Shown: positions 18,462-27,403 of the stretch, piece after piece | How positions within the stretch are numbered: the first letter of the stretch is position 1 | How the letters are laid out: every line of letters starts with the position of its first letter | DNA from: Clostridiales bacterium | Lineage (GTDB): Bacteria > Bacillota > Clostridia > Lachnospirales > Lachnospiraceae | DNA: 41,346 bases | Assembly: GCA_020859985.1 (NCBI GenBank) | Contig: JAJBVD010000044.1 | Location: 1-41,346 of the forward strand | Reading direction: 5' to 3' | Position numbers and translations under genes: made by a program | Notes under the pieces: model-generated | What the model was told of the DNA's origin: nothing | Database searches by the model: none | The model's input: only the letters and a program-made list of their open reading frames with translations

Positions 18462-19514
18462 ATGAACAGCCAAAATACTAAAACTTATTCTGCTCTTTTA
18501 AAACGGTTGGGTAATGAAATTCAAAAAGAAATGAGATACCAAAATATTGATCAGACAGAGCTTTCAGTACGGTCTGGTTTAAGTCAGTCAACTATTTCAA
18601 ATATGATAAATGGAAAAGAAAATGTTTCTATGAAGAAATATTTTTGGGTAATGGAAACGCTCCAAATAGATGCGATTGCTATGCTCACGCATTGCTCCGA
18701 TGAACTGCAAAGTAGTATGTCCAATGAGGAAAGTGCAAAACCATTTTGTTTTCCTGATGAATCCTGGAAAAACTTCATCAGCGATCCGGATGATTTTGCA
18801 TTTAACGGACAACTGGGAAAGTTCCACAGTTTGTTTCACTCTACGAATAGACATGACGATAAACTGATCCGCGGGACATTAAGTTTGTATCCGAAATATG
18901 GAAAATGTCAGGCAGAATTAGAAATTCTGGTTGAAAATAATTCAAAGGATATACCGGATGGAAAGAAAAAATATATAGGAACGGCAGTGATATCAATTAT
19001 ACAAAAAGCGGTGTATTTATTATTGGTGAATGAGGCAATAGGAGAATTGTGCTTTTTAACTTATCCTTATATGCAAATACTTGGAAGCGATACTTCTTTA
19101 GAATGCACTATGGCACTTGCATTGACAGTGTCATCCGGGGTTGACAGCAGAATGCCGACCGCACACAGGATGTTTTTGTCGCGCAGAAAATGCGATCAGA
19201 AAGCAGAAGAATTAATTTCGGCTCAGCTTATGATGAATAAGTCTTTGATACGAATTGACTCGCGGGAATTCGATGCAATTCGTAATAAAAACGGTTTCTC
19301 AGAGGAGTTTATTAATGTGTTTTATAAGCATTATGCAAAGAAGGAATATTATGAAATAGATGAAGATATTTTTAAACAATTAATTCGAGAAAATAAGAAA
19401 TTTTTCGAGGATTTGTGTATCCTAAGAGGGCATTCAACATCCCCAAAGAATAATAAAATAAGTGGAACAGCAATAAACGATATTTACCGTTGCGTCATAA
19501 ATGATTTGCCATAA
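18462..19514 (+). CDS. XRE-type HTH regulator with unknown C-terminal domain
   Basis: A 350-residue protein. A start at 18462 is preferred over 18450 because it has a GGGGA signal a few bases upstream and matches the usual start of such domains. Residues about 10-60 form a Cro/CI-type HTH: QTELSVRSGLSQSTISNMI carries the typical SxxTIS recognition helix. The remaining 290 residues have no recognised fold (segments PDESWKNFI and CTMALALTVSSGVD). It precedes the NACHT, RelA/SpoT and DUF4062 genes on the same strand, so it is a candidate regulator or sensor of that island. Whether it represses the island cannot be told from sequence. Confidence 0.75.
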   Translation: MNSQNTKTYSALLKRLGNEIQKEMRYQNIDQTELSVRSGLSQSTISNMINGKENVSMKKYFWVMETLQIDAIAMLTHCSDELQSSMSNEESAKPFCFPDESWKNFISDPDDFAFNGQLGKFHSLFHSTNRHDDKLIRGTLSLYPKYGKCQAELEILVENNSKDIPDGKKKYIGTAVISIIQKAVYLLLVNEAIGELCFLTYPYMQILGSDTSLECTMALALTVSSGVDSRMPTAHRMFLSRRKCDQKAEELISAQLMMNKSLIRIDSREFDAIRNKNGFSEEFINVFYKHYAKKEYYEIDEDIFKQLIRENKKFFEDLCILRGHSTSPKNNKISGTAINDIYRCVINDLP

Positions 19515-19541
19515 GGGGTTCCCATTTCCTATTGAACTGAT

Positions 19542-19697
19542 ATGGCGGCAGAACTTTCGGATGAAGTACATAGATCTCAGATTGCAAAAACTTCAGAGGC
19601 TGTAATTGGGGATTCGGTGGGTCTCTATATTATATTCAGATTGGATGCGGGGAATAAACCTGTTTGGCCGAAATCTGAAAGGAGAAAAAGAATATGA
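19542..19697 (+). CDS. Possible 51-aa protein overlapping the NACHT gene start
   Basis: An open frame of 51 codons from ATG 19542 to TGA 19697. Its stop overlaps the ATG of the NACHT gene at 19694 in an ATGA, which often marks translational coupling. Its start has no convincing ribosome site (weak AAGGGG far upstream), and the sequence (ending FRLDAGNKPVWPKSERRKR) matches nothing that I recognise. It may instead be just the leader of the NACHT gene. Confidence 0.35.
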   Translation: MAAELSDEVHRSQIAKTSEAVIGDSVGLYIIFRLDAGNKPVWPKSERRKRI

Positions 19698-21832
19698 AAA
19701 AAAACGAGCGGGAAAAAATAGATAATCTTTATAAATCATATGAATTTGAAAAGGTAAAAGAATGTCCTAGCTGCAATGTTTATACATATGATCAGGGCTA
19801 TTTTAACAATGCGGAGATTGTTGTTTTTGATGAATCAGAAGATAACATTGAAGAAATTAAAAATGAGTTTGGCAGAATGGGATATTCGATTTCCAAACGG
19901 AAAGCCAGTGAATATGAGATTATTAAACAGGAACTTTTTAAAGGCTTTTTTAGAATTGCTGCTTCAAATGAAAGGGTGATTCGGGAATATAACAGGTATT
20001 GCGATATTCAGTCGAAGCGAATAGGCGGCGGCTCTTATTCGTACATTGAATCTCACTATTTGCTGAATGGGCAGCCATGTGAAAAAAATATTCTGGAAAC
20101 AATTTATTCGCAGATTATGCAGGAAGGTTCACAGCTGATTATTCTTGAAGCACCGGCAGGATTTGGAAAAACATGTACCGCGTATGAAATTGTAAATTTA
20201 ATTGCGCGAGATAATGATGAGACAACCCCATTTTTGACAGAACTGTCGAAAAACAGAATGGCAAAGATATTTCGTTATGTATTGTTGGATGAATGTGATA
20301 AGAAATTTCCGAGGTTGTCTTATGATTTGGTAATTGGACAGATTAAGGCAGGAAATATTCCACTTATCATTGATGGATTTGATGAACTTCTTTCTAAAGC
20401 AGAAAATGATTCAGAAAATACGGATAGCTCTGACAATGAAGCGGTAACAATGTTGGACACGATCGCACAATTGTTTGGTAAAGACAGCAAAGCAAAGGTT
20501 TTGCTGACTTCTAGAAAAAACTCTATCTTTGCAGGAAAAGTGTTTGATAATTGGGTCGAAAAGAAACTTGATGGCTGCGTTGTAAACCGAGTTCAGATAC
20601 AGACACCAACCAGTAGGGATTGGATTGGAGCGGAAAAACTGGAGTATCTGAGTAAAATTGGAATTGAAGCAGATTATATTGCAAACCCGGTTTTACTGTC
20701 AATGCTTAGAAATATGTCACTTGAAGATTTTGAATCTAAATTTCGGACAGCAAAAGATATAGTTGATAATTACTATGATATTATGTTGGAAAGAGAGAAA
20801 GAAAGACAGCAATTGCTGATTAGCGTGGATGAGCAAAAAAACATTATGCGTAAATTAGCAACAATAATGGTATTATTGGATTTTTCATCTGATGATCCAG
20901 AAAATATGCAGGAATGGATAAAAGAAGTGGTATCTTCAGATGACATGGCAAGGTACTTGAAATTATATAGCGACAAGGCAGAGTATGATGATATTTTAGT
21001 TCCAAGCGAAGACGAGTTTATTATGAAACTTGTACATAATGCTCTTCTTGACAGGGTCTCTATTAATTCAAACAGTATCGGATTTATAAATGATTTTATA
21101 TTTGGTATTCTGATTGGGGATGCAATATACGAGAATGAATTGCAACCAAAGGATTTATCTGACAAATATGTAATCCTGATTTCTTCTGCATATATAGTTG
21201 AGGACAAGGACAGACGTGAAATTGTTTCGCGGAAGATTCACGAAGCGGATTTAAACCTAAGTATTGATCTCTGGCTTCAGCTTGATATGAATCTGCCGCA
21301 CTCACTTAGTGAAAATTATAAAAATGAATATATCCGGGATGTGGTTTTCTCGGGAGGTACAAATTTTACTATGGGAGGGAAATTTAATAATTGTACATTT
21401 GAATCCTGCACGTTTGAAAGCAATCGGATACCTAAAGACTTGTTTAGCGGATGTTGCTTTATTAATTGTAGTTTTTATGATGTGACGGTTATTGAAACTG
21501 GAAACCCGATGGAGAATTCAACGTTTATTTCATGCAAAGGAGTTGAACAGCTGCAGAAAAAATTGATGATCAATAATCCTGAGACTTTACAGAAGGACGA
21601 ACTATACTATGAAAAACTGGTATTAGAACAGTATTGGAAAAAAGGCGCTAAATTCGCGGAACCAAGAAAAACCCGCTTGACGTTGATGAAAGGGATTAAC
21701 CAGCGTGAACATGCACAGGTAGGACTGGCGATTGCGAATTTGATCAGTAAGGGAATACTTGTCGAACTAACCAATTGTATACAACTGGAGTTTTCGAAAA
21801 TCGGTGAGGTCAAATCCATATTGGGAAGATAA
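19694..21832 (+). CDS. NACHT-family NTPase with pentapeptide-like C-terminal repeats
   Basis: A 712-residue protein with GAAAGGAGAA upstream. Residues 1 to about 130 form an unrecognised N-terminal region that could be an effector or adaptor. The NACHT core has Walker A APAGFGKT (153-160), Walker B LIIDGFDEL (224-232) and sensor-1 KVLLTSRK (about 267-274). The winged-helix region follows. Residues about 545-615 contain short Asn/Cys/Phe-rich repeats (FNNCTFESCTFES and GCCFINCSF), like pentapeptide repeats that may form the sensor face. NACHT NTPases with C-terminal repeats are known bacterial immune sensors. Neighbouring RelA/SpoT and TIR-like genes support a defence role, which is inference. 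Confidence 0.8.
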   Translation: MKKNEREKIDNLYKSYEFEKVKECPSCNVYTYDQGYFNNAEIVVFDESEDNIEEIKNEFGRMGYSISKRKASEYEIIKQELFKGFFRIAASNERVIREYNRYCDIQSKRIGGGSYSYIESHYLLNGQPCEKNILETIYSQIMQEGSQLIILEAPAGFGKTCTAYEIVNLIARDNDETTPFLTELSKNRMAKIFRYVLLDECDKKFPRLSYDLVIGQIKAGNIPLIIDGFDELLSKAENDSENTDSSDNEAVTMLDTIAQLFGKDSKAKVLLTSRKNSIFAGKVFDNWVEKKLDGCVVNRVQIQTPTSRDWIGAEKLEYLSKIGIEADYIANPVLLSMLRNMSLEDFESKFRTAKDIVDNYYDIMLEREKERQQLLISVDEQKNIMRKLATIMVLLDFSSDDPENMQEWIKEVVSSDDMARYLKLYSDKAEYDDILVPSEDEFIMKLVHNALLDRVSINSNSIGFINDFIFGILIGDAIYENELQPKDLSDKYVILISSAYIVEDKDRREIVSRKIHEADLNLSIDLWLQLDMNLPHSLSENYKNEYIRDVVFSGGTNFTMGGKFNNCTFESCTFESNRIPKDLFSGCCFINCSFYDVTVIETGNPMENSTFISCKGVEQLQKKLMINNPETLQKDELYYEKLVLEQYWKKGAKFAEPRKTRLTLMKGINQREHAQVGLAIANLISKGILVELTNCIQLEFSKIGEVKSILGR

Positions 21833-21888
21833 GTAATTATTTTCTAATATGGATTTCGATAAACTGTTTAGAGAAAAGATAAAGAAGG

Positions 21889-22821
21889 ATGAAAAACATA
21901 ATGTACAATATGAAAGATGATGATATTGAACGCCTTGTAGGTGCTTTGGATGGCCCTATTGTTAGTGAAATCCGTAGACCAATCGAAAATAAACTGCAGA
22001 AATGTGGTATTATGTACCGCCTGTTTTCACGTGTAAAGTCAAAAGAGTCGATACGGGCGAAATTGAGCTGGAAAGCGGAAGAATATGAAAGAGATGGGAA
22101 AAAACTTCAGGATGCGATTGGATTTCGTATTGTTTTGTATTTTAGAGATGATATAGATATTTGCATCAAAATTCTCAACGAACTATTCGATGTAGATAAT
22201 TATGAGTATGATAAGCCGAACTCAGAAACTTTTAAACCTCAGCGTATTAACTATGTATTCAGAATTCCGGATGGCATAATAGGTTTCCCGAGTAATCCGA
22301 ATATAAGGAATATTATTGATGATACATTCGAAGTTCAGATACGTACAATTTTTTCAGAAGGATGGCATGAGGTAGAACATGACGTTAGATATAAATATAA
22401 ATCTGAATGGGAAAATGAAGGATTTATTTCCAGAGAATTAAATGGAATATTAGCTGTCCTGGAAGTGTGCGATAATAATATATTGGCTATATGTGACGAT
22501 ATGGCATACAAAAAATATAAAGAAAAAGATTGGGAATCTATGCTTCGACATAAGTTTAGACTTCGCCTGAAGAATGACCCTTTGGCTGACAATATCCGAC
22601 AGATTTTGAATGAAGCACCGGATATAGCAAAAGAATTATTTCGATTTGACAGGGGCGTGTTTATTGATTATTTATGCAGTTATTCAATTCCTTTGAATTG
22701 TAACAATATTGTATGTGTGGCAAATGAGTTTCTATCAAAAAATGAACAAATTCGTCAGATATCAACCAATAGAATTAAAGAAACATGTGCCAGGTATATA
22801 GAAAGCAAGGCTGTTTCGTAA
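21889..22821 (+). CDS. RelA/SpoT-domain nucleotidyltransferase-like protein, divergent
   Basis: A 310-residue protein. The start may be 21889 or 21901; AAGG sits right before the first. The RelA/SpoT synthetase-type fold is indicated by RVKSKESIRAKL (about 48-59), LQDAIGFRIVLYFRDDI (about 73-89), FEVQIRTIFSEGWHEVEHDVRYK (first catalytic Glu in EVQIRT, about 147-169). No HD hydrolase or ACT/TGS domain is present, so it is of the small-synthetase size plus a C-terminal helical extension. The G-loop Tyr-x-x-x-His usual in ppGpp synthetases reads FKPQRINYVFRI instead, so product identity is uncertain. Some relatives are toxins that modify tRNA or make alarmones. It follows the NACHT gene by 56 bp. 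Confidence 0.75.
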   Translation: MKNIMYNMKDDDIERLVGALDGPIVSEIRRPIENKLQKCGIMYRLFSRVKSKESIRAKLSWKAEEYERDGKKLQDAIGFRIVLYFRDDIDICIKILNELFDVDNYEYDKPNSETFKPQRINYVFRIPDGIIGFPSNPNIRNIIDDTFEVQIRTIFSEGWHEVEHDVRYKYKSEWENEGFISRELNGILAVLEVCDNNILAICDDMAYKKYKEKDWESMLRHKFRLRLKNDPLADNIRQILNEAPDIAKELFRFDRGVFIDYLCSYSIPLNCNNIVCVANEFLSKNEQIRQISTNRIKETCARYIESKAVS

Positions 22822-22929
22822 GATATCCGATAGATATTTGTTCCTTAGCAAATAAACTGAAAACAAGCTGCGGGTTTATGGAATTTTCAAATGTAAAAAT
22901 AATTATTTAAAACTCCAAGGAGGCACGAG

Positions 22930-24402
22930 ATGCTATCTCCGAAATACCAGATTTTTGTATCGTCTACATTTACTGACCTTAAAGGACCTCGAGCGAAGGT
23001 TCGCGATGCTATCTTGTCTATGTATAATTTTCCTGTTGGTATGGAAATGTTTGGTGCTGCAGATGAAGAACAATGGCAGATTATTAAAGAGACTATTGAT
23101 TCCTCGGATTATTATGTTCTGATTGTTGGACAGAGATATGGTACAGTTATTAATACAGGGGAATTTGCTGGGATTAGCTATACGGAGAGAGAATTTCGGT
23201 ATGCGTTGGAAAAGAAAATCCCGGTGCTTGCATTTATCGTAGATGAAGATGTGCTTGTCAAACCTGCTGACATGGAAAAAGAGAATTCGGAAAAGCTTAA
23301 GGCGTTTAAGGAATTTGTTAGGGATGGACGGCTCGTAGACACTTGGAAGAACGAGGATGAATTGGCGCGTAAGGTGATGGATTCCCTTTACAAGCAGATT
23401 GCCAGAACCCGGCGTCCAGGCTGGATCAGGGGAGATACAATAGATATTGAGAAAAGCCTGAAAATGCTTACGGATCTGAGTGCGCAGGTTCAGACCCTGA
23501 CGGAAGAGAATAAGAAGCTCTTCGAGGAAAACTGCGTATTAAAGCAGAATTCAGCCCGATCAGCCAGGAGACCGAGACTTGAAATTTCTTTTGAGGCGGA
23601 TGTACCGGATGATGTTGAAGAGGAATATACTCATTTATTTAACCGTAAGGATAACATCCGTACAGATGAAGATGGAAAGATTTATCTGAGGGTTCTTACA
23701 ATACATACAGAAGCAATCCGGCGAAAATATTTACCTGTGAGCATAGAGGGTTTTTCGGATGAAACCCGTGCATATATTACGGAAGAGGATATTAAAAAAT
23801 ATAATGGGGCTCTTCCGGATGAAGAGGAATTAGGGGTATATTTGAAAAAGTATAAAGCCTATCATCTGGCTCAGGATTGCGGAATTGCAGTGACTCTTTC
23901 AGTTTGGAATTCGGGAAATGCGAAAGCTACAGATGTGTTGGTTTCGATTGTTTTTCCGGAGGAAATTGCTGTTTTTGATATAGAAAACATAAAAGATATG
24001 AAAAAACCTGTTGAGCTGAAACGACCTCAGAATTTGGAGGAGCTTGCATACGAAAGAGCGCTTTTAGCCAAGAAACATATGTCAGAGAGCGTTATGGAAA
24101 ATGTTTTTGCGCAGTTTGACAAGTATACGCGGGCAGCGTATGGTAGAGAGAATGCCTTTGACTGGGCTTCTATTCCGCCACTAACGCAAATAGATGGTCA
24201 GCCCTTTGATGAAGCGCTTACGATTGCTGGTAATGTTGTGAAAGTTGAGTCTGATAATGGTATCTTGCACAGTACTTCTGGCTGCTTCGGGGGGATATAC
24301 ATCATTCCAAGACAGAAAGGCGAATTCAAAGCCAAGGTGACTTTGATGTGTGCGGAATACGAAGAACCAGAAGAGAGAGAATTGATTTTTGTCTGTGAAT
24401 AA
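22930..24402 (+). CDS. DUF4062 (TIR-like) protein with coiled-coil and C-terminal beta domain
   Basis: A 490-residue protein with AAGGAGG at 22917-22923. The N-terminus matches DUF4062 closely: KYQIFVSSTFTDL, then GMEMFGAADEEQW, SSDYYVLIVGQRYGT (residues about 4-75) and SYTEREFRYALEKKIPVLAFI. DUF4062 is related to TIR and usually sits in front of STAND or other sensor modules in bacterial conflict proteins. A coiled coil (about 170-205) and a C-terminal region with VWNSGNAKATDVLVSI (CARDB-like beta sandwich) follow. Whether it hydrolyses NAD is unknown, because the usual TIR catalytic Glu was not pinned down by eye. It is the last gene of the HTH-NACHT-RelA/SpoT run. Confidence 0.8.
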   Translation: MLSPKYQIFVSSTFTDLKGPRAKVRDAILSMYNFPVGMEMFGAADEEQWQIIKETIDSSDYYVLIVGQRYGTVINTGEFAGISYTEREFRYALEKKIPVLAFIVDEDVLVKPADMEKENSEKLKAFKEFVRDGRLVDTWKNEDELARKVMDSLYKQIARTRRPGWIRGDTIDIEKSLKMLTDLSAQVQTLTEENKKLFEENCVLKQNSARSARRPRLEISFEADVPDDVEEEYTHLFNRKDNIRTDEDGKIYLRVLTIHTEAIRRKYLPVSIEGFSDETRAYITEEDIKKYNGALPDEEELGVYLKKYKAYHLAQDCGIAVTLSVWNSGNAKATDVLVSIVFPEEIAVFDIENIKDMKKPVELKRPQNLEELAYERALLAKKHMSESVMENVFAQFDKYTRAAYGRENAFDWASIPPLTQIDGQPFDEALTIAGNVVKVESDNGILHSTSGCFGGIYIIPRQKGEFKAKVTLMCAEYEEPEERELIFVCE

Positions 24403-24606
24403 ATGAGTAAGCATCACAGATAATTGTTGTGAGTTATGCTAATATAGTTTATCAGAACTTCTAAGCACCATAGAGACTAACGCTGAAACATGAAACACTG
24501 TTTATTCTCTTATGATTTGTTACGAAAGACAAAGCGACGAGAGCTTCAATGGCAGAAGGAAGAGCTTGCATGTTTTTGTAGTACTGGTGAAAATCCGGCA
24601 CAAACC

Positions 24607-24615
24607 TGCTATAAT
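24607..24615 (+). promoter_or_regulatory. Extended -10 promoter upstream of the HNH gene
   Basis: TGC followed by a perfect TATAAT (24610-24615), giving the extended -10 motif TGnTATAAT 27 bases before the TTG start. There is no good -35 box at the usual distance, as is common for extended -10 promoters. Confidence 0.55.
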
Positions 24616-24642
24616 ACAACGTATGAATAAGGGAGTGAGTAA

Positions 24643-25350
24643 TTGAATTACGACTTAATGTTCAATTTGAGCCTTGCGGCGATAATTTCCATTGTTGTTG
24701 TTGTTATTTTATATTCTATTCTCAAAAATCCATATAAATTCCCATACTATACAGTGGATTTTGATGTATCCGGACGCAGGAATGTAGTAATGCTTGATGA
24801 GATAGAAAACTATCTTAACGTTCATGGTTTGGACGAGTTCGATCTGAGAAAAGATGAGACAGAGGAATGGAAGGTAAAATATTCCCAAAAGGCACACAAA
24901 TCCATACTTAGACCTTTAAGAGTTTGGCAGTATAACCGTACAATTGATGATGAAGCTCTGTTTGAATTTAATTTGTGTAGAAAGCAGATTAGGTATAGGC
25001 AGCGAAATTACATAAAGATGCCATATGAAGTAATGAACACAGTAGAAACTTTTGACTGTGATTATGATTATATTGTCGGAAGATATAGAGAACTGGAGAA
25101 GATTGGATTTGAAACAACCACATCGAGATATCGTGTGAAAAATCAAAGGAGACTAATGACGCAGGAAATGAGGGAACGAATTAAAATTCGTGATAATTAC
25201 ACCTGTCAGATGTGTGGAAAATATATGCCTGATGAGGTTGGATTGCAAATTGATCATATTGTGCCGGTATCAAAAGGCGGCAAAACATTAGAAAGCAATT
25301 TACAGGTTTTGTGTTCTGTTTGTAATGGCAGGAAATCTAATAAGTTGTGA
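24643..25350 (+). CDS. Membrane-anchored HNH endonuclease-like protein
   Basis: A 235-residue protein starting with TTG, supported by GGGAG at 24631-24635. An N-terminal hydrophobic segment (about residues 7-26) would anchor it. Residues about 180-235 are an HNH nuclease motif: CQMCGKYM, IDHIVPVSKGG, SNLQVLCSVCNGRKSN (two CxxC zinc pairs around the catalytic His). The middle (30-170) is charged and unrecognised. An HNH module with a membrane anchor is also seen in some defence proteins. It has its own probable promoter, so may be independent of the preceding island. Confidence 0.75.
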   Translation: MNYDLMFNLSLAAIISIVVVVILYSILKNPYKFPYYTVDFDVSGRRNVVMLDEIENYLNVHGLDEFDLRKDETEEWKVKYSQKAHKSILRPLRVWQYNRTIDDEALFEFNLCRKQIRYRQRNYIKMPYEVMNTVETFDCDYDYIVGRYRELEKIGFETTTSRYRVKNQRRLMTQEMRERIKIRDNYTCQMCGKYMPDEVGLQIDHIVPVSKGGKTLESNLQVLCSVCNGRKSNKL

Positions 25351-25667
25351 TTACTACAAAGTGGGGAGCCGATGCCATTGCGCTTGCGCAATTACACAGC
25401 CTTCCCAACTTACCCATCCAGCGAAGAATTTGTCTGGTGCATAGGAGTTGCATGGCACAGGGGCGTGTAACAGTATTGTCGCGAATGTTGACAGCTTGGT
25501 TTGTTTGCTGGTGCACTAAATTTGTCTTTGGATAGATACTTTGCATTTTTTGGCTTACATTCACTGTGTTAGGCATAAAACTCTAAAATTTTGTGTTATG
25601 GAATTGACAAATAAAATATACTAATTGATAGCATATGTATTACAGCAGGAGGAGGGCATTTGTAAAC
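25351..25667 (+). other. Gene-free stretch, 317 bases
   Basis: No credible gene; apparent frames here lack ribosome sites and show no motif. Slightly higher GC than its neighbours in the first half. Ends with AGGAGG (25648-25655 region), used by the KOW-domain gene. Confidence 0.4.
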
Positions 25668-26366
25668 ATGAGACAGAAGAAGGCCAAAATGCAAATGCCA
25701 GATTTCCGTACACTGCCACCGGAGCAACGTCCGGCAGTCGGAGAAAAAATTACTATAGCGTCGGGGCCATTAGAGGGCAAAGCTGGCATTGTGGTGAGTA
25801 GACTTTCCGTTAACCGAGTTTCGATTGAGATACCATTTTGTGGTAGAAAAGCCGTAATAAGGATGGGACGCGAGGCACTTTTAGATGAGGATGGGAAGCA
25901 GATGCCGAAATACTATACGGAAGAGGAAAAAAAGGAACATGTCGAGCAGTTCAGACGTTTGGAATTGGAAATGGGTGAAAACCGTCTGCATGATTACATG
26001 AAGTATAAAATGGGCCTCCGCAGCGAAACCAGGGAAAAATTAAAAAATGGCGAAGAGTGGGTAAGAGATTATTTTGATGAGGATATTTGCGAGGGGCTTG
26101 GAATTGGAATCGGATGGATACTGGACGGAGATAAAGCTTGTAAGGATTATCCGTGTGGAAACCAGATGAAGACATATTTGAACGAACGCCCAGAGAGACG
26201 TTCTCAGGTCTGGAAATGGATGCAAGAGGATGGATGTGAGGTGCTGGACTATTTCCACGGTTGTGTGGAAGATGACTGGCTCGAGGAAGAAGAGTATGAA
26301 GAATATGAAGAATACGAAGAAGAGGAATTTGAAGAGGGTAGTTTTGAAGATGACTTAGAGGATTGA
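25668..26366 (+). CDS. KOW-domain protein with acidic C-terminal tail
   Basis: A 232-residue protein, start 25668, with AGGAGG about 13 bases earlier; an ATG at 25635 is in frame but has no ribosome site. Residues about 24-72 resemble the NusG C-terminal KOW domain (VGEKITIASGPLEGKAGIVV, then IPFCGRKAVIRMG). There is no NusG N-terminal domain. The middle is unrecognised, and the last 30 residues are almost only Glu and Tyr (EEYEEYEEYEEEE). Such a KOW without NGN might bind RNA polymerase or ribosomes. A strong hairpin at 26429 follows. The family is inferred from a single domain. Confidence 0.6.
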   Translation: MRQKKAKMQMPDFRTLPPEQRPAVGEKITIASGPLEGKAGIVVSRLSVNRVSIEIPFCGRKAVIRMGREALLDEDGKQMPKYYTEEEKKEHVEQFRRLELEMGENRLHDYMKYKMGLRSETREKLKNGEEWVRDYFDEDICEGLGIGIGWILDGDKACKDYPCGNQMKTYLNERPERRSQVWKWMQEDGCEVLDYFHGCVEDDWLEEEEYEEYEEYEEEEFEEGSFEDDLED

Positions 26367-26428
26367 GAATGAAGATTTATGTTGATATATGTCGGTCAAC
26401 TACAACTTGCGTTGTGTTTTGCTGCAAA

Positions 26429-26463
26429 AAAGTGACGGATAATTAGGGATTATCCGTCACTTT
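26429..26463 (+). terminator. Strong hairpin, copy 1 (ACGGATA family)
   Basis: A perfect 15-bp stem (AAAGTGACGGATAAT / ATTATCCGTCACTTT) with loop TAGGG and flanking A/T tracts, 63 bases after the KOW gene. The stem could terminate in either direction. Confidence 0.8.
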
Positions 26464-26515
26464 ACAGAGTGATTCATATAGATTTCCCAAAATTCATTAA
26501 TAGAGACATAAGACT

Positions 26516-27403
26516 ATGGAAAATGAATATGCTTTAACGATTGTATTAAGCAGCCTCCAAATAGACTGCTTAAAGCGCAGAAGGATTGAACATTTTATTA
26601 AAAATAACGTAAATTGGTTTAAAGTTTTTCAAATAGCTACAAAGGAAAAAACAGTATTTCTGGTATATAAAAATTTGTTAGAACAACATTACTTATTTCT
26701 GCTGCCTTCCACCTTACGGGTTGTCTGGGAACGCGCATATTATGGTAATATCCAGCATAACCAATTCTTGATTTCGAGAACCTGTGAAGTCGAAGACACG
26801 TTTGCTCAAAATCACATCACTGCATATCCAATCAGAGGAATAATCATACTTCAATTGTTCCCAGAATGTACAGGCTGGCGTATATTACGGGATGTTGATT
26901 TTCTGGTTAGTTCTGATTGTGTAGAAAAAGCAAGCGAAGTAATGTTAAAGGAAGGATTCGCCAAGCTTTACATCAACGACGAAGATTTACTGCTAAATAA
27001 TAAGAACTCATTCAAAAGTTCTATTTTTTTCGAGAAAAAATATGAAAATCTTGGAGCCTTTGATTGTGACTTGTGCCAGGATATCAAACCTTATGAACAA
27101 TATGAACGAATTCTTTTATCCTTGTCAAAACAGGGATCAGAAGACTATTTCATTTCACATTGCATTTTGTTTTATTTATCAGCACTTGATGCAGTTGATA
27201 AAGAAACCATGAAACAGTCGAAAGCAGATAACTCTTACCGGCTTGCAAAATTATTGGATATTCAGTTGTTAGAACATTTATGTATAAACAAGGACATAAA
27301 ATCCGGCCTTGACAGAGAAATTGAAGCTTTCCAAATAGGAAGTCAGGTAAATATCATCCGAAAACTCATCACTCACTACTGGGAAGGAGGCGGAACCGTA
27401 TGA
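26516..27403 (+). CDS. Nucleotidyltransferase-family protein (NTP_transf_5-like)
   Basis: A 295-residue protein. Segments match the uncharacterised NTP_transf_5 family: VYKNLL near residue 60, VWERAYYGNIQHNQFL (about 70-85), YPIRGIIILQLFP (the usual KGI-type segment) and the metal-binding Asp pair in RDVDFLV (about 125-131). It is therefore a Pol-beta-type nucleotidyltransferase. Family members occur in lasso-peptide and surface-polymer clusters. Its stop overlaps the next ATG (ATGA). The start codon has only a weak ribosome site. Substrate unknown. Confidence 0.7.
   Translation: MENEYALTIVLSSLQIDCLKRRRIEHFIKNNVNWFKVFQIATKEKTVFLVYKNLLEQHYLFLLPSTLRVVWERAYYGNIQHNQFLISRTCEVEDTFAQNHITAYPIRGIIILQLFPECTGWRILRDVDFLVSSDCVEKASEVMLKEGFAKLYINDEDLLLNNKNSFKSSIFFEKKYENLGAFDCDLCQDIKPYEQYERILLSLSKQGSEDYFISHCILFYLSALDAVDKETMKQSKADNSYRLAKLLDIQLLEHLCINKDIKSGLDREIEAFQIGSQVNIIRKLITHYWEGGGTV

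Noticed and set aside
24490-24630. Possible 46-codon frame before the HNH gene
   Set aside because: No ribosome site, no recognisable sequence, and it overlaps the extended -10 promoter of the HNH gene.
25337-25576. Minus-strand open frame of 79 codons
   Set aside because: No ribosome site and no motif; lies in a non-coding gap.
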